Shown here: positions 34,833-44,178 of the stretch, one piece after another
How positions within the stretch are numbered: the first letter of the stretch is position 1
How the letters are laid out: each line of letters begins with the position of its first letter
NCBI GenBank assembly: GCA_030447745.1
Contig: JAUJOH010000003.1
Coordinates: forward strand, 192,486 to 256,485
Length of the DNA stretch: 64,000 bases
Direction of reading: 5' to 3'
Source: Chloroflexota bacterium
GTDB lineage: Bacteria > Chloroflexota > Limnocylindria > Limnocylindrales > CSP1-4
Notes under the pieces: model-generated
The model's input: only the letters and a program-made list of their open reading frames with translations
The model's database searches: none
What the model was told of the DNA's origin: nothing
Translations under genes and position numbers: made by a program

Positions 34833-35651
34833 TCAGCGCGGGCGCGCGCCGCCGGGCATCTGCTGGCCGGAGCCCATCGGGGGCTGGGACGGCGCCGGCT
34901 GCGGCTGCGGCGGGACCTGTCCGGCCTGGCTGGGGCTCGACGCCTGCTGCCGCACGCGGTCCGCGGTCTGCCGCGTGGACCGGTACCACTCCTGGGTGAG
35001 CTCGGCCGCGACCTCGCGGCCGCCGAGGCCGAACGCCAGCCCGAACGCCAGCGCAATAGCGGCGACGAAGCCGACGAACAGCGTGTTGACGAGGCTGGCC
35101 GCGATGCCGATCTGGTTGATCGCGATGATCACCGCGAACGCGATGATCGCGATCTCGGCGATCCGGCCGAGGAGCCCGGCGTTCGAGAAGCCCATCTGGC
35201 CGGCGCCGACCTCGATCGCGCCGCGCACGAACCTCGCCAGCACCGGGGCGACGAGCAGGATCACCGCCGCCACGAGCAGGTTCGGGATCCACAGCAGGAC
35301 CTGGTTGAGCAGCTGGCTGACCTGGGTCATGCCGAGGACGTTCGCGGCGGCGACGAGGAAGACGAAGCGGATGATCCACTTGACGATCTCGCCGACGATC
35401 GTGCTCGGCTTGAACTGCGTGCTCCGCTGGCCGTACACGGAAGAGCCGTGCGTCGCCATCAGGCGATCCGCACCCGCCCGCCGCAGCAGCTCCGTGGCGA
35501 CCTTCGCCAGGGCGGACGCGATCAGCCAGCCGATGATGACGATGATCAGCGCGCCGAGCACCTGCGGGATGGCCGACAGGAACGTGTTCAGCGTGTTGGA
35601 GACGGCGAGAAAGACGGCGTCTCCCCAGTCCGAGATCTGGGCCGTGGGCAT
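34833..35651 (-). CDS. CmpX/MscS-like small-conductance channel protein
   Basis: A 272-aa membrane protein with conserved TM_helix repeats: IPQVLGALIIVIIGWLIASALAK, a second copy around LNQVLLWIPNLLVAAVILLVAPVLARFV, and VNTLFVGFVAAIALAFGLAFGLGGREVAAE. The last is the pore-like helix shared with MscS-related CmpX proteins. The canonical MscS beta-barrel domain is absent. A Gln/Pro-rich tail (QPPMGSGQQMPGG) follows. It is probably an osmotic-stress or membrane-tension channel. The start ATG 35651 opens the family's N-terminal amphipathic segment. Confidence 0.88.
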   Translation of the reverse strand: MPTAQISDWGDAVFLAVSNTLNTFLSAIPQVLGALIIVIIGWLIASALAKVATELLRRAGADRLMATHGSSVYGQRSTQFKPSTIVGEIVKWIIRFVFLVAAANVLGMTQVSQLLNQVLLWIPNLLVAAVILLVAPVLARFVRGAIEVGAGQMGFSNAGLLGRIAEIAIIAFAVIIAINQIGIAASLVNTLFVGFVAAIALAFGLAFGLGGREVAAELTQEWYRSTRQTADRVRQQASSPSQAGQVPPQPQPAPSQPPMGSGQQMPGGARPR

Positions 35652-35815
35652 GTGGCTGCCTCCAGGGACGGCGTCACCGTGGTGACGCGGGGTTGCTTTG
35701 CTGCAACTCTCCGCCCGGACCGTTGCCGTCCGAGTACGCGGGCGCCGGTGCGGCTTGCATCGTGCTTGCGCGTCCTCCGTGCGACCGATCCGCGGGCGCG
35801 CCAGCCCCCGGCGCG

Positions 35816-36982
35816 CTACCCGCCGGCCACGAACGAGGCGGCGAGCCCAGCGACGGCGCCGGCCGCGATCAGCACGGCCGGGTTGATCGCGGTCACGCTG
35901 AGCGCGACGAGGGCGCCCGCCGCGAGCACCCCGGTCAACGGGTCCACCAGCGCCGTGGACGCCAGATCGACCGTCACCGCGATCAATGCGCCGACGACCG
36001 CCGCCGCCACGCCGTCGAGCGCTGCCCGCGGGCGCGGCGAGTCGCGCAGCCGATGGAGGACCGGCACGCTCGCGGCGACGGCGGCAAACGCCGGGATGGC
36101 GACCGCGACGGTTGCGACGACCGCACCGGGAAGCCCCAGCAGGAGGTAGCCGACGAAGGTGGCGGCCGTGATGACCGGCCCGGGAGTGAACTGGCCGACG
36201 GCGACGGCGTCGAGCAGCTGGCGCTCGGTGATGACGCCCGCGCCCGACACCAGCTCGCTGTCGAGCAGCGCGATGAGCAGGTAGCCACTCCCGAAGAGGA
36301 GCGCGCCGATCTTCAGGAACACGACGAACAGACCGCCGAGGCCGATGCCCGTGCCGACGGCAAGCGCCGCGCCGATGGACCCGGTGCCCGGCAGCGCGAG
36401 CGTGGCCAGAACCGCGGTCGGCGCGCGACCTGCGCGGGTCCCGTCACCCTGGGCCCGGGCGGCCAGCCCCGCCGCGGCGCCGGCCGCGAGCACGGCGAGC
36501 GGGGCGACGCCCGCAGTGGAGGCGACGAGGGCTCCGGCGGCGACGATCGCCATCGCCGGGCCCGTCACGGCTGCCCGCCCGAGCACGCCGGTCGCGTGGG
36601 CGACGATCGCCACCACGACGGGCGCGATCCCGGCCAGCGCGCCGCCCACCTCGGGCAGGGCTCCGAGCTCGACGTACCCCCACGCAACGAGCCCGACGAG
36701 CACGGCCGCTGGCCCGAGGAACGCGAGCCCGGCGACGGCGAGACCCGGCCAGCCGGCGCGGCGGTGACCGAGATGCATCGCCAGTTCGGTCGACGTGGGG
36801 CCCGGGATCACGTTCGCTGCGGCAAGGAGGTCGAGGAAGTCGCGGTCGTCCAGCCAGCGCCGGCGCCGCACGAACTCGTCGCGGAACAGGGCGACGTGCG
36901 CGGCGGGACCGCCGAACGCCGTCAGCCCGAGGCGCAGGAAGAGCCGCCCGACCTCCGCCACGTCACGAGGTGGCAACCTCAA
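35816..36982 (-). CDS. chrA: Chromate transporter ChrA (two-domain)
   Basis: A 388-aa CHR family transporter with two homologous halves. The first starts with FLRLGLTAFGGPAAHVALFRDEFV, RRRWLDDRDFLDLLAAANVIPGPTSTE and MHLGHRRAGWPGLAVAGLAF. The second repeats the theme with FLKIGALLFGSGYLLIALLDSELV and LDAVAVGQFTPGPVITAATFVGYLLLGLPGAV. The FGGP and PGP motifs are the family hallmarks. It exports chromate (or imports sulfate-like anions) across the inner membrane. TTG 36982 and TTG 36976 are both possible starts. The gene follows aceE by 88 bp, possibly as a read-through unit without functional link. Confidence 0.92.
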   Translation of the reverse strand: MRLPPRDVAEVGRLFLRLGLTAFGGPAAHVALFRDEFVRRRRWLDDRDFLDLLAAANVIPGPTSTELAMHLGHRRAGWPGLAVAGLAFLGPAAVLVGLVAWGYVELGALPEVGGALAGIAPVVVAIVAHATGVLGRAAVTGPAMAIVAAGALVASTAGVAPLAVLAAGAAAGLAARAQGDGTRAGRAPTAVLATLALPGTGSIGAALAVGTGIGLGGLFVVFLKIGALLFGSGYLLIALLDSELVSGAGVITERQLLDAVAVGQFTPGPVITAATFVGYLLLGLPGAVVATVAVAIPAFAAVAASVPVLHRLRDSPRPRAALDGVAAAVVGALIAVTVDLASTALVDPLTGVLAAGALVALSVTAINPAVLIAAGAVAGLAASFVAGG

Positions 36983-37070
36983 CGCGGAGGCGACGCTCGC
37001 TCACCCGGGCCCCCGGCGGAGCCCGCGACTCGCGAAGCGAGGAGCCGCAGCGCCATCCGGCCCGACCCTC

Positions 37071-39767
37071 CTAGAGGGCGACCGGGTCCAGCTTGTCCGG
37101 GTCGATTCCGAGCTCGCGGATGGCGGAGGCCGCCTTCGGCGCGGGCAGGTCGCCGCAGCGAGCGAGACCGACAAGGGCCGCCGCGGCGACGTTCGCCGGG
37201 TCGATCTCGAACAGGGAGCGAAGCGCCTCCCGCGTGTCGCTCCGGCCGAAGCCGTCCGTCCCGAGCGACAGGTAGTAGTCCGGGAGCCACCGGGCGACCA
37301 TGTCCGGCCAGGCCTTGATCCAGTCCGTGGCCGCGACGATCGGTCGGCCGTCGGCCGGCAGGACCTGCGACACGTACGGGACGCGCGGCTGCCTCGCCTC
37401 CGGATGGAGCCGGTTCCAGCGCTCGGTCTCGAGCGCGTCGCGCCGGAGGAGCTGGAACGACGGCGCGCTGTAGACCTCGGCCGCCACGCCGAAGCGTTCG
37501 GCCAGCAGGTCTCGCGCGGCAACCACCTGCTGGAGGATCGACCCGGAGCCGACCAGCCGGACGGCCCGGGCGTTCGGCCCGAGGTCCGGCGCGGCCGTCA
37601 GCCGATAGATCCCGCGGAGGATGCCGTCGACCACGCCGTCGGGCTTGGGCGGCTGCGGGTAGTTCTCGTTGTAGAGCGTGACGTAGTAGAAGACGTCCTC
37701 GCCGTTGACGTACATCCGCTCGATGCCGTCGCGCACGACCGTCGCCAGCTCGTACGCGTACGCCGGGTCGTAGGTCCGGATGTTGGGGATCGTCGAGGCG
37801 TGGATCAGGGTGTGACCGTCGTCGTGCTGGAGTCCTTCGCCGGTCAGCGTCGTCCGACCGGCCGTCGCGCCCATCAGGAAGCCCCGCCCGCGGGCGTCAC
37901 CGAACGCCCACATCTGGTCGCCGGTCCGCTGGAAGCCGAACATCGAGTAGAAGATGTAGAAGGGGATCATCGGCTGGGCGTGCGTCGCGTACGACGTTCC
38001 GGCGGCCTGGAAGCTGGCCATCGAGCCGGCCTCCGTGATCCCCTCCTCGAGCACCTGGCCGTTGACCGCCTCGCGGTAGCTCAGCACCAGATCGGAATCG
38101 ACCGGCTCGTACCGCTGGCCCAGCGCGGCGTAGATCCCGACCTCCTTGAAGAGCGGGTCCATGCCGAACGTGCGGGCCTCGTCCGGGATGATCGGCACGA
38201 CGCGCTGGCCGAGATCCTTGTCGCGGATCAGGTTGCGGAGCACCCGGGTGAAGACCATCGTCGTGCTGACGGCCTGCTGGCTGCCCTTCGCGAACTCCGC
38301 GTCGACCTCCGCCGGCGGCGCCGGCAGCGGCCGCGGCTGCACGATGCGCTTCGGGAGCGGCCCACCCAGCGCCCGGCGCCGCTCGATCAGGTACCGGACC
38401 TCCTCCGAGTCGGGCCCCGGGTGGTAGTACGGCGCGTCCTTGAGCTTCGCGTCCGGGATCGGCAGCTCCAGGCGATCGCGGAACACCTTCAGCTCCGCCT
38501 CGTTGAGCTTCTTGGTCTGGTGCGTGACGTTCCGGCCCTCGACGCCCGGGCCGAGCGTCCAGCCCTTGATCGTCTTGGCCAGGATGACGGTCGGGGCACC
38601 GCGGTACTCGGTCGCCGCCTTGTAGGCCGCGTAGACCTTGCGGTAGTCGTGGCCGCCGCGGCGGAGCTTGGCCAGGTCGTCGTCGGTCAAGTGCTCGACG
38701 AGCTTGCGGAGCCGCGGATCCGGGCCGAAGAAGTGCTCCCGAATGTAGGCGCCACCGGCAACGGAGAACTTCTGGAACTCGCCGTCGAGGGTGTCGTTCA
38801 TCTCCTGGACGAGCAGGCCGTCCACGTCGCGGGCGAGGAGGTCGTCCCACTCGCGGGCCCAGATGACCTTGATGACGTTCCAGCCGGCGCCCCGGAAGAC
38901 GGACTCGAGCTCCTGGATGATCTTGCCGTTCCCGCGGACCGGCCCGTCCAGCCGCTGCAGGTTGCAGTTGACGACGAAGGTGAGGTTGTCGAGCTCCTCG
39001 CGGGCGGCGATGGAGAGCGCGCCGAGCGACTCCGGCTCGTCCGTCTCGCCGTCGCCGAGGAAGGCCCAGACGCGCGAGCCGGAGGTGTCGAAGACGCCGC
39101 GGTTCTGCAGGTACCGGTTGAACCGCGCCTGGTAGATCGCGCTGATCGGCCCGAGCCCCATCGAGACGGTCGGGAACTCCCAGAAGTCCGGCATCAGCCT
39201 GGGGTGCGGGTAGGAGCTGAGGCCCTCGCCCGGCACGGTCTCGCGTCGGAAGTGGTCGAGCTGGTCCTCCGTCAGCCGCCCCTCGAGGAACGCGCGGGCG
39301 TAGATGCCGGGTGCGGCGTGACCCTGGTAGAAGATCTGGTCGCCGCTCCCGACGGGCTCGCCGAGCCGGTCCTTGCCGCGGAAGAAGTGGTTGAAGCCGA
39401 CCTCGTACAGGCTGGCCGAGCTCGCATACGTCGAGAGGTGACCGCCGATCCCGGAGAACTTGTTGTTCGCGCGCAGGACCATGGCGACGGCGTTCCAGCG
39501 GATGATCCGGCGGATCCGAAGCTCCAGCTGCTCGTCACCCGGAAAGAACGGCTCCTGCTCTGGGCTGATCGTGTTGATGTAGCGGGTCTGGGTCAGCGGC
39601 GGCAGACCCACCTGCAGCTGCCGGGCACGCTTCAGGAGCTTGTAGAGGACGAACCGGGCGCGCGACTCGCCGCCCTGATCGACCAGGGAGTCGAACGACT
39701 CGATCCAGTCGGCGGTCTCGTCCGGGTCGATGTCCGGCAGCTGGTGCTTGAACTCGTCGAAGTACAT
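37071..39767 (-). CDS. aceE: Pyruvate dehydrogenase E1 component, homodimeric
   Basis: An 898-aa AceE-type pyruvate dehydrogenase that decarboxylates pyruvate with thiamine diphosphate and feeds acetyl groups to E2. The TPP/Mg motif is GDGETDEPE followed about 25 residues later by NCNLQRLDGPVRGNGKIIQELE. The opening (IRWNAVAMVLRANNKFSG, GGHLSTYASSASLYEVGFNHFF) and the transketolase-like pyrimidine domain (EEGITEAGSMASFQAAGTSYA) are also typical. No E2 or E3 gene is nearby, so the complex is assembled from loci elsewhere. The start ATG 39767 matches the family N-terminus. Confidence 0.95.
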   Translation of the reverse strand: MYFDEFKHQLPDIDPDETADWIESFDSLVDQGGESRARFVLYKLLKRARQLQVGLPPLTQTRYINTISPEQEPFFPGDEQLELRIRRIIRWNAVAMVLRANNKFSGIGGHLSTYASSASLYEVGFNHFFRGKDRLGEPVGSGDQIFYQGHAAPGIYARAFLEGRLTEDQLDHFRRETVPGEGLSSYPHPRLMPDFWEFPTVSMGLGPISAIYQARFNRYLQNRGVFDTSGSRVWAFLGDGETDEPESLGALSIAAREELDNLTFVVNCNLQRLDGPVRGNGKIIQELESVFRGAGWNVIKVIWAREWDDLLARDVDGLLVQEMNDTLDGEFQKFSVAGGAYIREHFFGPDPRLRKLVEHLTDDDLAKLRRGGHDYRKVYAAYKAATEYRGAPTVILAKTIKGWTLGPGVEGRNVTHQTKKLNEAELKVFRDRLELPIPDAKLKDAPYYHPGPDSEEVRYLIERRRALGGPLPKRIVQPRPLPAPPAEVDAEFAKGSQQAVSTTMVFTRVLRNLIRDKDLGQRVVPIIPDEARTFGMDPLFKEVGIYAALGQRYEPVDSDLVLSYREAVNGQVLEEGITEAGSMASFQAAGTSYATHAQPMIPFYIFYSMFGFQRTGDQMWAFGDARGRGFLMGATAGRTTLTGEGLQHDDGHTLIHASTIPNIRTYDPAYAYELATVVRDGIERMYVNGEDVFYYVTLYNENYPQPPKPDGVVDGILRGIYRLTAAPDLGPNARAVRLVGSGSILQQVVAARDLLAERFGVAAEVYSAPSFQLLRRDALETERWNRLHPEARQPRVPYVSQVLPADGRPIVAATDWIKAWPDMVARWLPDYYLSLGTDGFGRSDTREALRSLFEIDPANVAAAALVGLARCGDLPAPKAASAIRELGIDPDKLDPVAL

Positions 39768-39824
39768 CCGGGGCTCCGTCGGGCGGTCAGGGGGTCCGGG
39801 TCTCGATCCCCGCCGCGTGTCGGC

Positions 39825-40190
39825 TCAGGTCGGCTCCAGGCGGAGAGTCGTCTCCAGAACATCGGGATCGAGCATGGCGTCCAGCGACGGGTCATCGGCG
39901 TACTTCGCGCGGAAGCCCGCGCTCGTGCGGTCGACGGCGTCCGGGTCCGTGGCCGGGATCGCGGTGACCGTGAATCGCTGGCCACCGACATGGAGGGCGA
40001 CCGCGGGGTTGGCGCGCGCCTCGCCATACCAGCGACCGGCCTCCCCGCGCAAGGACCGCACGAAGACCTGGCCGTCGTCGACGATCGCCCAGATGACCGC
40101 CCGGTGCGGCGGCCCATCCGGCGGTTGCGTCTCGATCTCGACCTCCTGCGCCCGGTCGATCAGATCGAGCTCCTCGGGGCTGAAGCTCAT
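39825..40190 (-). CDS. DUF2255 family protein (split-barrel-like)
   Basis: A 121-aa protein beginning FSPEELDLIDRAQEVEIETQ, with RAVIWAIVDDGQVFVRSLRG, RWYGEARANPAVALHV and RFTVTAIPATD. These are the DUF2255 hallmarks, a small group related by appearance to PNPOx/F420-binding split barrels. It likely binds a flavin-type cofactor, but this is inference. The ATG at 40190 is chosen because the family start follows it. It lies 57 bp upstream of aceE in the same direction. Confidence 0.8.
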   Translation of the reverse strand: MSFSPEELDLIDRAQEVEIETQPPDGPPHRAVIWAIVDDGQVFVRSLRGEAGRWYGEARANPAVALHVGGQRFTVTAIPATDPDAVDRTSAGFRAKYADDPSLDAMLDPDVLETTLRLEPT

Positions 40191-40622
40191 GGACGGAGGG
40201 TACCGGATGGAGGGCGCGAGGGGCGCGTCGCGCGATGGTGATCGCACCGCCCGCCGGATGGGGCTCAGGAGGCCGCGAGCGAGTTGACGATCCGGCCGGC
40301 GGCGATCCGCCGGGTCTGATCGAGGACGCCCCACGCGCCGACGTCCGCGATCGCGTCAGGGCCGGACCGGGCCGGGTCACCGACAGGCCGGGTTGACGCA
40401 GCACGCGGCACCGTATGCGATTTCCGGGCCTTCGGTTATGCTCTCGTCACGGCTTTGCAATCTCGGCGCGCTGCGGGTTGCAGCCGCGGAACGCCACGAT
40501 CGTTGCCGAATCCACGATCCGTCGGCGTCCGTGACCTGTCGAACGTCGAGCCGCCGCCCCGGCCGCCCACGCCGGAGCCCGCAACTCCCGTCATCAACGT
40601 GGGCGCCGCCCGGAGGTGTCGC
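40191..40622. other. Divergent region upstream of the OmpR-type regulator
   Basis: About 430 bp with no accepted gene. A TATGCT -10-like element (40437-40442) and a TTGACG (40393-40398) occur, but they are not correctly spaced relative to each other. A short minus-strand ORF of about 47 codons ending near 40267 (DAIADVGAWGVLDQTRRI...) has good codon bias but no known relatives by recall. It may be a small gene or gene remnant. Confidence 0.35.
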
Positions 40623-41375
40623 GTGAGCACTCAACCGCTTGTCCTCGTCGCCGACGACGAGCCCCGGATCACCAAGCTGGTCTCGATCGCGCTCAGCGAG
40701 GAGGGCTTCCGAGTCGTCACCGCGAACGGCGGGGAAGAGGCGCTGGCGAAGGCGGAGGAGGTTCGGCCGGACATCGTCCTGCTCGACATCGTCATGCCGG
40801 ACCTCGACGGGATCGAGGTGATGCGGCAGCTCCGCGAGCGGCGCCCGGTTCCGGTGATCCTGCTCACGGCCAAGGGCTCGACCGCGGACAAGGCCAAAGG
40901 CCTCGACCTCGGCGCCGACGACTACGTGGCGAAGCCGTTCCACCCGGACGAGCTCGCTGCCCGCGTGCGTGCCGTCATCCGACGCTCGTCCGGCGCCGCG
41001 CCCGGAGCCGGCGTGATCAAGTTCGACGACGTCGAGATCGACCTGGAGCGCCGAATGGTGACGCGCGACGGGGAGCTGGTCCAGCTGTCCCGAACGGAGT
41101 GGCTGCTCCTGCAGCACCTCGCCGCGAACGCCGGCAAGGTCGTGCTCCACACGGAGCTGCTGACGAAGGTCTGGGGTCCCGAGTACCGCGACGACCTTCA
41201 GTACCTGCGCGTCTGGGTGTCACGGGTCCGCCGCAAGCTGGGCGCCCAGCCGGGCGAGCCGGGGCGGATCAAGACGTTCCAGGGCATCGGCTACCTGCTG
41301 GACGTTGAGGCCCAGGCGGAGGTCCCCGCGGACGACGCGGTCGCGGACCCGGCATCCTCGGCGCTCATCGGGTAA
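40623..41375 (+). CDS. OmpR/PhoB family response regulator
   Basis: A 250-aa transcription factor. The receiver domain has D11-D12 and phospho-site D55 in VLLDIVMPDLDG, Thr in LLTAKG, and Lys in KPFHPDEL. The C-terminal winged helix has the family features VIKFDDVEIDLERRMV, LSRTEWLLLQHLAANAGKVV and YLRVWVSRVRRKLG. It binds DNA when phosphorylated. GGAGGTG lies a few bases before GTG 40623, fixing the start. No kinase is adjacent; the soluble kinase at 24612 is one possible partner, but that is speculation. Confidence 0.93.
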   Translation: MSTQPLVLVADDEPRITKLVSIALSEEGFRVVTANGGEEALAKAEEVRPDIVLLDIVMPDLDGIEVMRQLRERRPVPVILLTAKGSTADKAKGLDLGADDYVAKPFHPDELAARVRAVIRRSSGAAPGAGVIKFDDVEIDLERRMVTRDGELVQLSRTEWLLLQHLAANAGKVVLHTELLTKVWGPEYRDDLQYLRVWVSRVRRKLGAQPGEPGRIKTFQGIGYLLDVEAQAEVPADDAVADPASSALIG

Positions 41376-41770
41376 GGCTCCCGCGATCCGCCCGCCGGGA
41401 GGCTCCGTGCCACGGGGCGTCGGCCCTTCTCGGGTTGGGCGCCGCCGATCGTCGTCGGCCACGGGCGTCGCCCGGTGCCCGGCCCCGCGATCGGGACAGG
41501 CATGCGTGGACGGACTCTTGGGCCGTCCGAAGCAGGTCGCAGGAGCGGTCGGTGGCTTCGGTCACGCTCGCCTTGACGTCGAGTGGTGCCACGATCACGG
41601 CCAACCAGTCCTGCCACGCATGGATGGCCGTGACTCAGCACCTCGTGGCGCATACGAGTCTCGAGGGGCATATGTGCCCGCCGGCACCGCCGCCAGCAGT
41701 CTCGCCGCGCATATGAGAAAGCCGGCCCGGGAAGGCCGGGCCGGCCGAGATGTGGGTCGAGAACGTCACC
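41376..41770. other. Non-coding stretch with a minus-strand terminator
   Basis: About 395 bp between converging genes. No credible ORF is seen in this stretch. Hairpin GCCGGCCCGG / CCGGGCCGGC (41721-41745) is followed on the minus strand by TTTCTC. Confidence 0.5.
41721..41745 (-). terminator. Intrinsic terminator of the ferritin-like gene
   Basis: A 10-bp perfect stem with a 5-nt loop, followed on the minus strand by TTTCTC, 25 bp after the stop of the ferritin-like gene. Confidence 0.75.
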
Positions 41771-42001
41771 CTACTGAGCCGAGCCGAGCCTCCGCCGGAG
41801 CGCGTCGTACAGCCGCTCGGCGTGCTGGCGCTCCTCCAGCGCGAGCTCCTCGAAGATGCCCTCGTCGTCGTCCTCGGCGTACATCTGGTAGGCCTCGATC
41901 GCCTCGAGCTTTGAGGTGAGGGCCTGGAGCAGGTTGTACGTCGCGTCGTCGACCGGGGAATCGGTGACGCCGGTCGAGCCTGAGCCCTGATCTTCCTGCA
42001 T
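41771..42001 (-). CDS. Small ferritin/rubrerythrin-like helical protein
   Basis: A 76-aa protein. The core is ATYNLLQALTSKLEAIEAYQMYAEDDDEGIFEELALEERQHAERLYDALRRRLG. The EAIEAYQMYAED plus EERQHAERL pattern places Glu and ExxH residues as in one half of a rubrerythrin/ferritin di-iron site. Two such helices per chain would have to dimerise to build a four-helix bundle (inference). The start ATG 42001 lies 10 nt after GAGGAGG; an upstream ATG at 42037 is in frame but less likely. It is divergent from the small Gly-rich gene. Confidence 0.78.
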   Translation of the reverse strand: MQEDQGSGSTGVTDSPVDDATYNLLQALTSKLEAIEAYQMYAEDDDEGIFEELALEERQHAERLYDALRRRLGSAQ

Positions 42002-42206
42002 CGCGGCAGATCCTCCTCTGACTGGTGGGGCGTTCATGTTCGCGGCGGCAGGCATCGAGCGGCCTTGCCTCCGCCGGACGGAGGTTGCAGCCGGGTGACA
42101 TCCGCCGGGTGTCGGGGAGGCTGCTATCCGGCTGCAAGTCGAGCGATCCGGCGCAGCACCACGGCGTGGAGCCTCAGCCGGCACGCTGCATGACAGGAGG
42201 TGCCGA

Positions 42207-42458
42207 GTGGCCGACGACCTGCGCGAACGTGAGCCGACCCGAGACCAGGGCGACAATCCGCCGGAGAACGGGATCAGGAGCGACATCGGTGGGACGGGTG
42301 GCTCCGGCGGTGGCGTCGCGGCCGGCAACGAGTCCGTTTCGGGCGGGACGGCGGTGAGACGCGCCGACGCCCGGATGACACCGGCCGAGTCGAGCAGCTC
42401 GGGCGAGGCGCCGCCGGATCCGCTGGACGACGTGGACCATCCGACCGCCGACGTCTAG
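42207..42458 (+). CDS. Small hydrophilic Gly/Ser-rich protein
   Basis: An 83-aa, Gly, Ser, Asp and Pro-rich protein with no hydrophobic segment and no recognised domain (GGTGGSGGGV, AESSSSGEAPPDPLDD). It is probably intrinsically disordered. Coding status is supported by a strong AGGAGG 7 nt before GTG 42207 and by high GC3. It is divergent from the ferritin-like gene and ends about 75 bp before the nicotinamidase gene. Function unknown. Confidence 0.6.
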   Translation: MADDLREREPTRDQGDNPPENGIRSDIGGTGGSGGGVAAGNESVSGGTAVRRADARMTPAESSSSGEAPPDPLDDVDHPTADV

Positions 42459-42533
42459 GCCCGGCCCGGGCGGCGCGGGACGCCCACGACCCGCCCGTCC
42501 CGACACCGCGCTGCGGTGCGGTAGCGTACGGTC

Positions 42534-43160
42534 GTGCAGCGCTACGACACGACGACGGCGCTCCTCGTCGTCGACGTCCAGAACGACTTCGCGGATCCCG
42601 GCGGCGGGCTGTCGGTCACGGGCGGCGATCGCATCGTGCCGGTCGTCAACGCGCAGGTCGCCCGGGCAACGGCCGCCGGCGCAACCGTCGTCTACACCCA
42701 GGACTGGCACCCCCCGGCGACGCCGCATTTCCAGAAGGACGGCGGTGTCTGGCCCGTCCACTGTGTCCGCGATACCTGGGGTGCCGAGTTCCACCCCGCG
42801 CTCCGGGTCGACGGGCCGGCCGTCCGCAAGGGCGGCAATGGCGAGGACGGGTACTCCGGGTTCACGATGCGCGATCCCGTCACGGCCGAAAACGTCCCCA
42901 CCGAGCTCGAGCGGCTGCTCCGCGAGCGCGGCGTCGAGCGCGTCGTCATCTGCGGGCTGGCGACGGATTACTGCGTCAAGGCGACCGCGCTCGACGCGGT
43001 CGCGCTCGGGTTCGCGACCAGCGTCCTGACCGATGCGATCGCGGCCGTCGATCTCGAGCCGGGCGACGGCGCCCGAGCACTGGCTGAGCTCGGCGCCGCC
43101 GGCGTCGTGGTCGAGGCGACCGATCCGGGCGAGGCAGGCGTCGTCGAAGTGGGTAGCTGA
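42534..43160 (+). CDS. pncA: Nicotinamidase (isochorismatase fold)
   Basis: A 208-aa cysteine hydrolase that converts nicotinamide to nicotinate in NAD salvage. The catalytic Asp is in LLVVDVQNDF. Metal-binding residues are in YTQDWHPPATPHF, and the GGVWPVHCVRDTWGAEFHP stretch is family-specific. The nucleophile Cys is in VVICGLATDYCVKATALDA. The catalytic Lys is likely the one in AVRKGGNGEDGYSGF. The start is GTG 42534. It overlaps no neighbour; the exonuclease gene begins 8 bp after its stop and may be co-transcribed. Confidence 0.93.
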   Translation: MQRYDTTTALLVVDVQNDFADPGGGLSVTGGDRIVPVVNAQVARATAAGATVVYTQDWHPPATPHFQKDGGVWPVHCVRDTWGAEFHPALRVDGPAVRKGGNGEDGYSGFTMRDPVTAENVPTELERLLRERGVERVVICGLATDYCVKATALDAVALGFATSVLTDAIAAVDLEPGDGARALAELGAAGVVVEATDPGEAGVVEVGS

Positions 43161-43168
43161 CAATCCGG

Positions 43169-44083
43169 GTGGATCTGCACCTCGTCGACGCGACCTACGA
43201 GCTGTTCCGGGCCCACTACGCACCCCGGCCGCCGGTCCGGGCCGCAGACGGCACCAACATGTCCGGCGTTTCCGGGCTGTGCGACCAGCTCCTCTACCTG
43301 CTCCGCGAGGAGGGCGCGACGCACGTCGCCTGCGCGACAGACCGGGTCATCGAGTCGTTTCGGAACGAGATGTACCCGAGCTACAAGTCATCGGCCGGGA
43401 TGGACCCGGAGCTGCTGGCCCAGTTTCCCATCGCCGAGGAGGCGATCGAGGCGCTGGGGCTCGTGCTGTGGCCGATGGTCGAGTACGAGGCGGACGACGC
43501 GATCGCCGCCGCCGCGTGGCAGTGGGCCGACCACCCGGAGGTCGACCGGATCCTCGTCTGTACGCCGGACAAGGACATGGCACAGCTCGTCCGGGACGCG
43601 CGGGTCGTCCTCTGGGACCGACGCCGGCGGATCGTCTACGACGACGCCGCCGTGCGAGTCAAGTGGGGCGTGGCGCCGGAGTCGATCCCCGACTGGCTCG
43701 CCCTGGTCGGCGATGCGTCTGACGGTTTCCCCGGCATCGCCGGGTTCGGCGCCAAGACGGCCGCCGCTGTCCTGGCCCGCTACGGACACCTCGAGCAGAT
43801 CCCGATCCGCGGCAGCGCGTGGGAGGTGCCGGGGATCCGGAACGCCGTCGGGCTGGCGCAGGTCCTGCGCGACCACCTGGCCGACGCGCTCCTGTACCGG
43901 TCGCTGGCGCGACTCCGATCCGTGGCGGACGGCGTTCCGATCCCGCAGCGCGAGCCGCGCGAGCTGGAGTGGCTGGGGGCTCAGCCTGACCGGTGGGCGG
44001 CATTCTGCGACGCGTGGGGGCTCGATCGGCTCCGAAACCGGCCGCACCGGTGGCACGCCGCGCAGGGCCAGCCGGCCCGGTAG
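43169..44083 (+). CDS. 5'-3' exonuclease (polymerase I N-domain-like, standalone)
   Basis: A 304-aa FEN-type nuclease resembling the N-terminal domain of DNA polymerase I but without the polymerase. The first acidic cluster is LHLVDATYELFRAHYA. Other active-site segments are ACATDRVIESFRNEMYPSYK, EYEADDAIAAAAWQW, CTPDKDMAQLV, and the helix-hairpin-helix LVGDASDGFPGIAGFGAKTAAAVL. It removes 5' flaps or RNA primers, and often partners a polymerase I lacking this domain. The start GTG 43169 is immediately downstream of pncA. Confidence 0.92.
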   Translation: MDLHLVDATYELFRAHYAPRPPVRAADGTNMSGVSGLCDQLLYLLREEGATHVACATDRVIESFRNEMYPSYKSSAGMDPELLAQFPIAEEAIEALGLVLWPMVEYEADDAIAAAAWQWADHPEVDRILVCTPDKDMAQLVRDARVVLWDRRRRIVYDDAAVRVKWGVAPESIPDWLALVGDASDGFPGIAGFGAKTAAAVLARYGHLEQIPIRGSAWEVPGIRNAVGLAQVLRDHLADALLYRSLARLRSVADGVPIPQREPRELEWLGAQPDRWAAFCDAWGLDRLRNRPHRWHAAQGQPAR

Positions 44084-44178
44084 GCGCGGGCGCCAGGGGA
44101 CGAGCGGGCCGGGGCTTGACGTCCCGCGCGGGCGAGCACCGGGGCCTCGAGGGGCTCGGGCCGGGCTGCTCGGATGGG

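Noticed and set aside
36795-40241. Plus-strand open frame of more than 1100 codons antisense to aceE
   Set aside because: It has no recognisable domain, and the minus-strand frame gives a full-length AceE. Long antisense frames are expected at this GC content.
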